A DNA stretch of 64,000 bases from CABMKH01 sp040797625 (GTDB taxonomy: Bacteria > Bacillota > Clostridia > Tissierellales > Tissierellaceae). Shown here piece by piece: positions 26,710 through 34,759 of this stretch. Both the position numbers and the translations under genes were made by a program. The DNA is taken from assembly GCA_052067355.1 (NCBI GenBank), contig JBQHQH010000001.1, forward strand, positions 310,001 to 374,000, in the 5' to 3' direction. The number at the start of each line of letters is the position of its first letter. The stretch's first letter is position 1. The notes beneath the pieces are model-generated. The model searched no databases. It had not been told where the DNA came from and saw only the letters and a list, made by a program, of their open reading frames with translations.

Positions 26710-26751
26710 AAAAAACTTATATCAGATGAAGTCTTCTACTCAAGCTGATAT
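26710..26751 (-). terminator. intrinsic terminator after the ROK kinase gene
   Basis: ATATCAG (26719-26725) and CTGATAT (26745-26751) close an imperfect hairpin followed on the minus strand by TTTTTT (26715-26710). It separates the importer-SIS-ROK transcript from the fructokinase-manA pair. Confidence 0.65.
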
Positions 26752-26824
26752 TTTACTATATATTAGCCACTAACACAAAATTCTATATTATATATGATAC
26801 CATAAAATATTAAATGTTGTACCT

Positions 26825-27775
26825 TTACACTAGTGCAGTAACCACTGCACCATAATCTCCTATTTTTTCACCTAATTGAGCAGGCACTATTTGAACCGCA
26901 TTCCTAGAAGACTCTAAGCTTTCCCTTTTAATTTCTTCATACATGGTATCATCTAAAAACTTTCCTGCTCGGACATAAATACTACCTACTATAATTAGTT
27001 CAGGGTTTAAGATATCAATCAATATTGATAATCCTCGTCCAAAATATTTACCTGATTTTCTAAATACATCTAAGGCATCTTCATGGCCTTTATGAGCAGC
27101 TTCTGCTACATCCTTTGTTGTAATATCTTCTATACTACTTTTGACAAAAGATGCTTTCAGTCCTTGTTCTTTAAGAGTATAAGCCTTTTCTCTTGCAATT
27201 TGAGCAATACCACCTCCACTGCAAAATCCTTCAAAGCTCCCACATTTTCCATATCCTATAGGTCCTTCTTCTTCTAGTCGTATATGACCTACCTCACCAG
27301 CCATATTACTACTGCCAGTATATAATTGTCCATTTAATATAAGTCCAGCTCCCAGTCCAGTACCAAAAGTGAGGAATATAATATTTTCATATCCCTTTCC
27401 TGCCCCATATTTCCATTCTGCTAAAGCACAGGCATCTGCATCATTTTGTAGTTTTGCTTTTACTCCTAATCTCCTATAAATATAATCTACAATAGGAACA
27501 TTATCCCATCCCGGAAGATTAGGTGGAGACTTAATAATTCCACTTTTGCTATTTAACGGTCCTCCACATGAAATTCCTATTTTATATCCATTATTATTCA
27601 CATTAAAATGATCTAGCATTTTTATGCTTTCTGCAATTAACTCATCTATAACATATTTCCAATCCCTAGTGGTCTTTATCTCTACTCTATCTAGAAAGTG
27701 AATATCTCCATCTACTTCTTCTGCTAATATAACTGCTGATTTTGTTCCACCAATATCAAATCCTAAGACCATCAT
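26825..27775 (-). CDS. ROK family sugar kinase
   Basis: 316 residues. ROK marks: GFDIGGTKSAVILAE at the N-terminus, GISCGGPLNSKSGI, QNDADACALAEWKYGAG with the catalytic Asp, FLTFGTGLGAGLILNG, and GEVGHIRLEEEGP. The zinc motif is relaxed: KCGSFEGFCSGGGIA in place of CxCGxxGCxE. The substrate is not certain; its place behind a ribose-type importer and a SIS isomerase suggests an imported hexose or its derivative. The start overlaps the SIS gene by four bases. Confidence 0.9.
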   Translation of the reverse strand: MMVLGFDIGGTKSAVILAEEVDGDIHFLDRVEIKTTRDWKYVIDELIAESIKMLDHFNVNNNGYKIGISCGGPLNSKSGIIKSPPNLPGWDNVPIVDYIYRRLGVKAKLQNDADACALAEWKYGAGKGYENIIFLTFGTGLGAGLILNGQLYTGSSNMAGEVGHIRLEEEGPIGYGKCGSFEGFCSGGGIAQIAREKAYTLKEQGLKASFVKSSIEDITTKDVAEAAHKGHEDALDVFRKSGKYFGRGLSILIDILNPELIIVGSIYVRAGKFLDDTMYEEIKRESLESSRNAVQIVPAQLGEKIGDYGAVVTALV

Positions 27776-28425
27776 ATCTCTTCACCAAATATTTCATGTT
27801 CTATTGCTCTACAGATAAGATGATATAATGGAAGGTGATATTCCTGCACTCTAAAGGTCTCCTTGGCAGGAGCATTCAATAGAACATGGCTTATATCTTT
27901 AAGCTTTCCACCAGTTTCTCCTGTGAAACATATTACAAATAGTCCCTTTGCCTTTGCTATCTTAGCTCCATATGCTACATTTGATGAATTTCCTGAAGTG
28001 GATAATCCAATAAATATATCACTTTCTCCTCCATAGACATATACCTGTTGAGCATAGGCCATATCGTAACTTACATCATTTCCATATGCACTTAAAAACC
28101 CTGTCTGAGACACTAAAGATATGGCAGGTATTCCCCCTTGAAGGCATCCTATCATATATTTATCTTCCTCTGGAAATAGTTCTGAGAGTTTTCCTTGAAA
28201 CTCCTCATCTATAGGTCGTTTAATATAAAATTCCTTCAAAAGTTCCCCTACAATATGCTCACTATCTGAAGCACTTCCACCATTGCCACATACCAATATT
28301 TTACCACCTTTTTTCACTCTATTAACAACTTCTTTGATAATATATCTTAACTTTTCTTCTAGATAATTCATCTCAGGGTAATCTCGTTTGAATTCTTGAA
28401 TCATAATCTCCGTATTTCTTTTCAA
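27772..28425 (-). CDS. SIS-domain phosphosugar isomerase, GmhA-like
   Basis: 217 residues. The SIS fold is marked by GGKILVCGNGGSASDSEHIVGELLKEF (in two adjacent pieces) and IFIGLSTSGNSSNVAYGAKIAKAKG. The C-terminal QEYHLPLYHLICRAIEHEIF matches the Gln/His pattern of GmhA sedoheptulose-7-phosphate isomerases. The family interconverts aldose and ketose phosphates. Here the partner genes are a sugar importer and ROK kinases, with no heptose genes in sight, so a role in catabolism is more likely than lipopolysaccharide synthesis. It follows the binding-protein gene after a 30-base palindrome. Confidence 0.87.
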   Translation of the reverse strand: MKRNTEIMIQEFKRDYPEMNYLEEKLRYIIKEVVNRVKKGGKILVCGNGGSASDSEHIVGELLKEFYIKRPIDEEFQGKLSELFPEEDKYMIGCLQGGIPAISLVSQTGFLSAYGNDVSYDMAYAQQVYVYGGESDIFIGLSTSGNSSNVAYGAKIAKAKGLFVICFTGETGGKLKDISHVLLNAPAKETFRVQEYHLPLYHLICRAIEHEIFGEEI

Positions 28426-28512
28426 TTCTTCTTCCTCCCTTAAACCTCAATCAATACAATTATGTAAAGCAAATCTATCTGATGGCTTGCAATTTAAATT
28501 ACTGTAATTTTT

Positions 28513-28542
28513 TTAAAGAGGTTACCTAGGTAACCTCTTTAA
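28513..28542. repeat. 30-base perfect palindrome between the binding-protein and SIS genes
   Basis: TTAAAGAGGTTACCT is followed by its exact reverse complement. On the operon RNA it makes a long hairpin with no U-run directly after it, so it is more likely an mRNA-stability or attenuating element that sets high binding-protein levels. A protein-binding site is the alternative. Confidence 0.7.
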
Positions 28543-28564
28543 GTATCTTTTATATGGATAAAAA

Positions 28565-29497
28565 TTAATCTTTCTTTATGACAGAAACTCCTGTGTCAAT
28601 AAAATCTGTATCTATAGTCTCACCATTTAGTGCTTTAACTGCTGTCTTAATCCCTTCATAACCCATTACATCAGGATTTTGTGACATAGTAGCTAATAGA
28701 TATCCTTCTTCTATCAGTTGTAATATAGTATCAGATTTATCAAATCCAACACCTATAACTTCTCCACCAGCCTCTTTAATAGCATTTCCTATACCTACTG
28801 TAGAACCTTCATTTCCACCAAAGATTCCCACTGCTCCTTCAGTAATATAGTTTGCTGCTATATCCTTTGATCTTGCTGCATCTCCATCTCCATATTGAGT
28901 TTCAAGAATTTGAAAATCTGTTCCTTCAAATGCAGCTCTGAATCCTTTTTCTCTCTGTATAGTAGAATCTGTAGATGCATTTACACTTACAATTCCAATC
29001 CTACCTGATTCTATACCTTTAGCTTTTAAAGCATTAAGCATTTCTTCTCCTGCAGTTTTACCAGCTGCTTCGTTATTTGTAGCCAATGTTTGAACTGCTG
29101 GGAAATCTGCTGGAGAGTCAACATATACAATCTTTATTCCCTCTGCTTCAGCTTCCTTTAGAGCAGCTGTTACTGCATCTGGTCCATTTGCTGCAAGAAG
29201 TATTGCATCAGCTCCGCCAGCAATAGCATTATTAATACTTTCTATTTGCTTAGCATCATCCTTTACATCAGGTGCAAACCATTGATAATCTACATTACCT
29301 AATTCATCTACTGCTTCTTTAGCTCCTTTATCTACAGTAACCCAATGTTGATCCATTTGATCCATAGTGATTAGATAAATCTTATGTTTATCTCCTTCAC
29401 TTCCACTACTTTCTCCATTATCTACAGCTTTAGAACATCCCACTGCTGAAAATACCACTGTCAAAACTAAACCTAATATAAAGAGTTTTTTCTTCAT
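28565..29497 (-). CDS. rbsB: sugar ABC transporter substrate-binding lipoprotein (RbsB-like)
   Basis: 310 residues with lipoprotein signal ending VGC at Cys21. The mature part is a periplasmic-binding type I fold: KIYLITMDQMDQHWVTVDKGAKEA, AIAGGADAILLAANGPDAVTAAL, and the hinge region AVGIFGGNEGSTVGIGNAIKEAGG (all quoted in part). It resembles ribose, galactose and allose binders; the exact sugar is not clear. It is encoded after the ATPase and permease genes and before the SIS gene on one strand. Confidence 0.9.
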   Translation of the reverse strand: MKKKLFILGLVLTVVFSAVGCSKAVDNGESSGSEGDKHKIYLITMDQMDQHWVTVDKGAKEAVDELGNVDYQWFAPDVKDDAKQIESINNAIAGGADAILLAANGPDAVTAALKEAEAEGIKIVYVDSPADFPAVQTLATNNEAAGKTAGEEMLNALKAKGIESGRIGIVSVNASTDSTIQREKGFRAAFEGTDFQILETQYGDGDAARSKDIAANYITEGAVGIFGGNEGSTVGIGNAIKEAGGEVIGVGFDKSDTILQLIEEGYLLATMSQNPDVMGYEGIKTAVKALNGETIDTDFIDTGVSVIKKD

Positions 29498-29590
29498 AAT
29501 ATTTCCTCCTATTTTTATTTATTTTAAAGCTTTTGCTTCAAAAACAAGTAACAAAGAAAATCTTATACCTTACTACACATTAGACTCAAT

Positions 29591-30589
29591 TTAAGCTTTG
29601 GATCTATTTTTATTTGCTCTTACTACTATGTCTAAAAGGACAGATATGATAACTATAATTCCTATAACTATATTTCTAATAGCTACTGGTGCTCCTGCAA
29701 ATTGAAGACCATTTTGCAGTACTCCCCAAATAGATGCACCTACAATAGTCCCTAAAAGTATTCCCTGTCCTCCTAGTGTACTTACTCCGCCTATAACAGA
29801 AGCTGCCACTGCATAAAGTTCATAACCTGTTCCAGCATCCATAGTGCCCATTCCACTAGTAGCAGTGATGACTAAACCTACTGTAGCAGAACATATTGAA
29901 CTTACCAAATATGTCTTTGTAATAGTACTAGAGATGTTTACTCCTGATAGATGAGCTGCATGGATGTTACTTCCTACGGCATAGATATGTCTTCCTGTTC
30001 TAGTTCTACTCAATATAAAGTTAAATACAAGCCAGATTACTAAGGCTATCCATATAGTATTATATAGTCCAAAGGTCTTTCCATAGTAAAAGAAGTTTCT
30101 AAATCTCTCTGCTGCTGATCCTATGGAATCTGTATTATAGTTATTGTTTACAATCTGTGCTATACCCCTAGCTATAGTCATAGTACCCAAGGTAGCTATA
30201 AAAGCTGGAAGCTTAGCTTTAGATATCAAATTCCCATTTAGTAAACCAATGATAAGTGCTGCTATATAAGTAACAACTACTGCCATCCATGGGTTCATAC
30301 CTTTTGTCATAAGAGTTGCCGAAATCATACAACTCATTCCCACAACTGATCCTATAGATAGATCAATATTTCCCGTAATCAATACATAGGATTGACCAAT
30401 ACCAATCAATATAATTGGAGCAATCTGTCTCAAAAGATTGGAAATATTTCTATTTGAAAAAAAGTTAGGATTTAAAATTCCAAATACTATAATAAGGATA
30501 ATAAGTCCAATACTTACTGTGACAACTTGACCCATTCCTCTCTTTGAAAAGAGCTTCATAAACTTATTGGATACTTTGCTATTTTCCAT
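29591..30589 (-). CDS. rbsC: sugar ABC transporter permease (RbsC-like)
   Basis: About 332 residues, eight to ten hydrophobic segments. The family pattern is clear: LLRQIAPIILIGIGQSYVLITGNIDLSIGSVVG (in pieces), GLLNGNLISKAKLPAFIATLGTM, and GRHIYAVGSNIHAAHLSGVN in the cytoplasmic loop. The ATG at 30589 follows GGAGGAG; the first ATG of the open frame at 30622 would overlap rbsA and has no good ribosome site. It forms the membrane channel of the importer. Confidence 0.92.
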   Translation of the reverse strand: MENSKVSNKFMKLFSKRGMGQVVTVSIGLIILIIVFGILNPNFFSNRNISNLLRQIAPIILIGIGQSYVLITGNIDLSIGSVVGMSCMISATLMTKGMNPWMAVVVTYIAALIIGLLNGNLISKAKLPAFIATLGTMTIARGIAQIVNNNYNTDSIGSAAERFRNFFYYGKTFGLYNTIWIALVIWLVFNFILSRTRTGRHIYAVGSNIHAAHLSGVNISSTITKTYLVSSICSATVGLVITATSGMGTMDAGTGYELYAVAASVIGGVSTLGGQGILLGTIVGASIWGVLQNGLQFAGAPVAIRNIVIGIIVIISVLLDIVVRANKNRSKA

Positions 30590-30611
30590 ATAATAATCTC
30601 CTCCATTCTTA

Positions 30612-32129
30612 CTAAGCCTCAAGTTTGTTTTCTATTTTCTTATCAAATTTAGTAGCATATTCTAAAATAGTATCCTGAGTAGCATCTTTTATATCTAAGT
30701 CCTTGGTGATTTTTCCATCAGCCATAACTAATATCCTATCACTCATTCCTAATATCTCTGGCATCTCAGATGAGACAAATAGGACACCAATTCCTTGGTC
30801 TTTTAATTCATTCATTAGATTGTATATTTCAACTTTGGCAGCCACATCAATACCTCTAGTAGGTTCATCAAAGATGACCACTCTAGAGTTTCTAGCTAAC
30901 CACTTTCCCACAACTACTTTCTGTTGATTTCCTCCAGAAAGTCCCTCTGCATTACCTTCTACACTAGCTAATCGAATATGGAGATTCTTAACGGTTTCTT
31001 TGATCATATCACTCTCTTTTTTTCTATTTACTATCCCCATTTTAGATGAAAGCATATCTAAATTTGGAAGAGCAATATTATCTCTTATACTCAATTTGGT
31101 ACATAGACCATCTTTTTTTCTATCTTCAGGTACAAGTACAATTCCAGCTTCTATAGCATCCATTGGTTTATTGATGTTTACTTCCACTCCATCAAGAAAG
31201 ATTTTTCCTGATTTCTTTGGATCAGCTCCGAATAATACCCTAGTGGTTTCAGTCCTTCCTGCTCCAATTAGACCAGCAATACCCACTATTTCCCCTTCAT
31301 AGAGGGAGAAGCTAATATCCCTTACATGATCTCCTGCATTTAAATTCTCCACTTCTAGTATCTTCTTTCCTACACTTCTCTTTATTCGTGGAAACTTTTC
31401 TGTGATTTCTCGTCCTACCATATATGCGATGATTTCCCTAAGGCTTGTATCTTTATAATCCATAGAAGTTATATATTGTCCATCTCTCAAGATCATAACT
31501 CTATCTACAATATGCTCAAGTTCTTCAAGCCTATGGGATATATATACTATTCCATGTCCCTCACTTTTCAATCTTTTTATAATAGTAAAGAGATCATCAA
31601 TTTCCCTTGAAGTCAAAGCTGATGTAGGTTCATCCATAATAAGTATTTTAGCATTAGTCGACAATGCCTTTGCTATTTCTACCATCTGTTGTTTAGATAC
31701 AGATAGGTCCCCCACTAAAGTCTCAGGATCAATATCTATATTTAATCTGCCGAGAATCTCGCGAGCTTTTTGATTCATTTCTCCGTCAGATAAGATACCT
31801 TTTTTAGTCATTTCCCTTCCTAGAAAAATATTTTGAGCCACAGTAAGATGATCGCACATATTTAATTCTTGGTGAATAATTGCTATTCCCAGTTCTTGGG
31901 CTCTAACTGGACCCATCTCCTCAATTGTCTCATCAAATATCTTCATTGTCCCAGAATCTTTTGTATATACTCCCGACAATATCTTCATCAATGTTGACTT
32001 CCCTGCACCATTTTCTCCAAGTAAAGCAAGAACCTCTCCTGATTTCAATTTAAATGAAACATTGTCAAGAGCCTTTACCCCAGGAAAACTTTTGCAGACA
32101 TTATCTAATTCTACAATGTAATTACTCAT
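30612..32129 (-). CDS. rbsA: sugar ABC transporter ATP-binding protein (RbsA-like), tandem ABC, intact
   Basis: 505 residues with two ABC domains. Domain 1: Walker A GENGAGKSTL, signature LSVSKQQMVEIAKAL, Walker B ILIMDEPTSALT, switch ISHRLEE. Domain 2: the family-typical GLIGAGRTETTR, signature LSGGNQQKVVVGKWL, Walker B VVIFDEPTRGIDV. This is the normal pattern for RbsA/MglA/XylG. It is the first gene of the importer operon and provides the intact reference for the degenerate neighbour at 32288. A TAGGGGGA ribosome site precedes the ATG. Confidence 0.93.
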   Translation of the reverse strand: MSNYIVELDNVCKSFPGVKALDNVSFKLKSGEVLALLGENGAGKSTLMKILSGVYTKDSGTMKIFDETIEEMGPVRAQELGIAIIHQELNMCDHLTVAQNIFLGREMTKKGILSDGEMNQKAREILGRLNIDIDPETLVGDLSVSKQQMVEIAKALSTNAKILIMDEPTSALTSREIDDLFTIIKRLKSEGHGIVYISHRLEELEHIVDRVMILRDGQYITSMDYKDTSLREIIAYMVGREITEKFPRIKRSVGKKILEVENLNAGDHVRDISFSLYEGEIVGIAGLIGAGRTETTRVLFGADPKKSGKIFLDGVEVNINKPMDAIEAGIVLVPEDRKKDGLCTKLSIRDNIALPNLDMLSSKMGIVNRKKESDMIKETVKNLHIRLASVEGNAEGLSGGNQQKVVVGKWLARNSRVVIFDEPTRGIDVAAKVEIYNLMNELKDQGIGVLFVSSEMPEILGMSDRILVMADGKITKDLDIKDATQDTILEYATKFDKKIENKLEA

Positions 32130-32287
32130 AAGAATCCCCCTAACTCATCTTTCCGATTTAATCTAATAAGATTAAATATAATCATATCTTCTCCTTGAGT
32201 TCCTTAAGAAAAGGATACCATAAACAAGATAAGCCTATGGGGGAGAATCTTTTGAATTAGGGGGACATTTATTAGATGTTTCTTTTT

Positions 32288-33730
32288 CTATATCTTTAAA
32301 AAGTACTCTTTACTATAATTTCTCAAGATCTTACCATCTTCCATGATCAATAATCTATCAGAGACAGTCAATGTATCTGATATACTCACTGCCAAAATTA
32401 TTATTCCAATACCTTTTTTCTTAAGTTGGTTAATAAGCTCAATAATTCTTCCCCTTAAATACATATCTGCATTAGAAAAGGGCTGCATAATAAATACAAC
32501 TCTTGGATTAAATAGTTGAATTCGAAAATATACTAGATCATATAGAGCTTTCCTGTCTAAATTCCTCAAATTTTTTTCATCTATATCTTTTCCTGCCATA
32601 GCTTTATACTCTTCTCTTATGTTTCTAAGTATCTTTTTATTAATTATACTTCTATTTAACTTATAATCTATGAGAAAAGTCAAATTTTCTAAATAAGTCA
32701 TATCATAAAATAAAATTTCATCTACAGGATTTTCTGGAATAAAAGCTATTTTATTGGACAATAGAGTAGAAGTATTTATGCTTTCAATTTTTTTACTATC
32801 CAAAATGATATCTCCTTCTATGGGATTAATCTTCCCATTGAGAATTTGAGCAATATCCTGAATTCCCTTATTGTTGATATCAAGAAGAGTTATACATTGT
32901 CCTCTTCTAACTGAAAATTTAATATTTCTAAGATTTTTCGTAGTAAAATTTCTAAACTCAAAACTTCCAGCATCATAATTAGGTTCTTTTAATCCTACGC
33001 TCTTATCAAAGCTTATGATATAGGGTTTCAAAATCTCATCAGAAAAATCCTTTTTGTCTATTACTTTTATCACTCTACCATTTTCAAAGAGGCATACCCT
33101 ATCACATATCTGGAAAGCCTCCTCATGATGATTCGCCATATATAAGAATGATATTCCTCTTTCAGTATAGTATCTTATTAATTTCTGAAAGTCATAGAGT
33201 TCTTCCATACTTAAAAAATTTGATATTTCATTGAGAATGATCAATTGTGCACCATTAGTTACTGCCTTAATCATTTCAACGAGAGTCTTTTCAAATACAG
33301 ATAATTTTGAGACAAGTTGAGTTGTTTTGATATTTATATTAAGCTCCCCTATCAACTCATCAGTTTTATCCTTTAATCTTCTTTCCCTTATTATGTATCC
33401 ATCAAATTTATGATTGAGAACATGAATATTATCAATTACCTTCAGATCTTCTACGAGTTTAGTCTGTTTATCAATCAAATACACTTTATTATTAGTCATA
33501 TTGCTATATTCATAATAGTTAACTAAATTCTCATCAAAATATATTCTGCCAAAGTCTATAGATATATTCTGAGATATCAACTGTATTAATTTGTCTTTAC
33601 CATGATTATTTAGGGGAATTAGCCCCATAATTTCTCCTTTAAATATATGGAAATTTATATTATCAAGATACACTATACCTTCTATTTTCTTACTGACATT
33701 CTCAATTCTCAATATCTCTTCTCTCATCAT
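32288..33730 (-). CDS. degenerate RbsA-like tandem ABC protein (predicted pseudo-ATPase)
   Basis: 480 residues, colinear with RbsA along its length but with broken nucleotide sites. Domain 1: Walker A reads PLNNHGKDK (39-47), the signature LSVFEKT (143-149), Walker B LIILNE (163-168, Asp to Asn); the switch His (MANHHEE) remains. Domain 2: the Walker A region is LLDINNKG, the signature LDRKALY and Walker B VVFIMQP, with every key residue lost. The reading frame is open throughout, so this is a conserved dead ATPase, not a pseudogene. It is co-directional with and just after the YesM-like kinase (ten-base gap) and before the intact importer. A regulatory role is inferred. Confidence 0.85.
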   Translation of the reverse strand: MMREEILRIENVSKKIEGIVYLDNINFHIFKGEIMGLIPLNNHGKDKLIQLISQNISIDFGRIYFDENLVNYYEYSNMTNNKVYLIDKQTKLVEDLKVIDNIHVLNHKFDGYIIRERRLKDKTDELIGELNINIKTTQLVSKLSVFEKTLVEMIKAVTNGAQLIILNEISNFLSMEELYDFQKLIRYYTERGISFLYMANHHEEAFQICDRVCLFENGRVIKVIDKKDFSDEILKPYIISFDKSVGLKEPNYDAGSFEFRNFTTKNLRNIKFSVRRGQCITLLDINNKGIQDIAQILNGKINPIEGDIILDSKKIESINTSTLLSNKIAFIPENPVDEILFYDMTYLENLTFLIDYKLNRSIINKKILRNIREEYKAMAGKDIDEKNLRNLDRKALYDLVYFRIQLFNPRVVFIMQPFSNADMYLRGRIIELINQLKKKGIGIIILAVSISDTLTVSDRLLIMEDGKILRNYSKEYFLKI

Positions 33731-33739
33731 TCTGACCTC

Positions 33740-34750
33740 TTATTCTTCCCTAACAAAGGGAATAGTTATCTCTACGTCTGTACCTACTCCTAATTTGCTA
33801 TAGATGTAGACACCATATTGATCTCCAAAGATAAGCTTAATACGATTGTTCACATTTAGTAATGCTATTCCGCCATTTTTACTGTCTTTTTTCATATACT
33901 CAAGGGATGCTCCTCTGAGTTTTTGATTGAGCTCTTTTACTTTTTCCTCTTCCATTCCTACTCCATTATCAGAGATCATAATTATCAACCTCTGATTTGT
34001 TGCTGCTACTTTCAATGTCAAAATACCCTTCCCCATCTTCTTTTCTACTCCATGGAAAATAGCATTTTCGAAAAAAGGTTGTAATGTGAGTTTGGGTATT
34101 TTCGCCTGTAGTACCTCTTCTTCATCTTCAACTTGAAATTCAATATTCAACTCAAGTTTATCTCCAAATCTAAATTCTTGTATTTTATAATAGTTTTTTA
34201 TATTATTTATCTCTGCTTCTAGAGTTACAAACTTATCTACATTGGATATAGTATATCTAAAGAAAATTGCCAACGCCTCTGTCATATTGGCAATACTATC
34301 TACCCCCTCAATCAATGCCTCACTTCTAATACCCTCTAGAGTATTATATAAAAAATGAGGATTAATCTGATTTTGAAGAGCTAAATATTCAGCATGTTTC
34401 TTAGATCCCTCTATTAATTCCTTAGTATCAATAATCTCCTTAAATTTTTGAAAGGCAAGATGTGTTTCTCTATTGAAAAATATTCTCATATCAAAGATCC
34501 CCTTAAGGATATAACCTTGATAGAAAAGTGTTAATACCTTATTGATCTCTTTATAGGGTATATACACCCATCTATAAGAAAGATATAAAATTCCGATGAA
34601 GATGACAGTATATATAGACAGAAAAAAATAAACGCCCTCTCTAAAGGAGTTAGATATTAAATGGATTAAAGTAATCATAAATAACATAAGTATAAGAATA
34701 AAGACAATAAAAATTCTATGAAATAGATATAGATCTTTTTTATCCCCCAT
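33740..34750 (-). CDS. YesM-type sensor histidine kinase with a minimal sensor region
   Basis: 336 residues. Two hydrophobic segments (about 11-33 and 39-62) are separated by only a handful of residues, so there is almost no extracellular domain. The His_kinase domain has ALQNQINPHFLYNTLEGIRSEA with His132 as the phosphorylation site. The ATPase region has PFFENAIFHGVEKKMGKG (N box) and ISDNGVGMEEE (G1). Normal YesM proteins are about 580 residues with a large extracellular Cache-like domain. The gene starts ten bases after the response regulator, with a TAGGAGATT ribosome site. The signal probably comes through the neighbouring transporter or pseudo-ATPase. Confidence 0.9.
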   Translation of the reverse strand: MGDKKDLYLFHRIFIVFILILMLFMITLIHLISNSFREGVYFFLSIYTVIFIGILYLSYRWVYIPYKEINKVLTLFYQGYILKGIFDMRIFFNRETHLAFQKFKEIIDTKELIEGSKKHAEYLALQNQINPHFLYNTLEGIRSEALIEGVDSIANMTEALAIFFRYTISNVDKFVTLEAEINNIKNYYKIQEFRFGDKLELNIEFQVEDEEEVLQAKIPKLTLQPFFENAIFHGVEKKMGKGILTLKVAATNQRLIIMISDNGVGMEEEKVKELNQKLRGASLEYMKKDSKNGGIALLNVNNRIKLIFGDQYGVYIYSKLGVGTDVEITIPFVREE

Positions 34751-34759
34751 GTCAATCTC

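Noticed and set aside
32288..33730. Reading the degenerate ABC gene as a decaying pseudogene
   Set aside because: The frame is open for 480 codons, has good gene spacing and keeps the two-domain fold; only catalytic motifs are lost, which suggests selection for a non-catalytic role.
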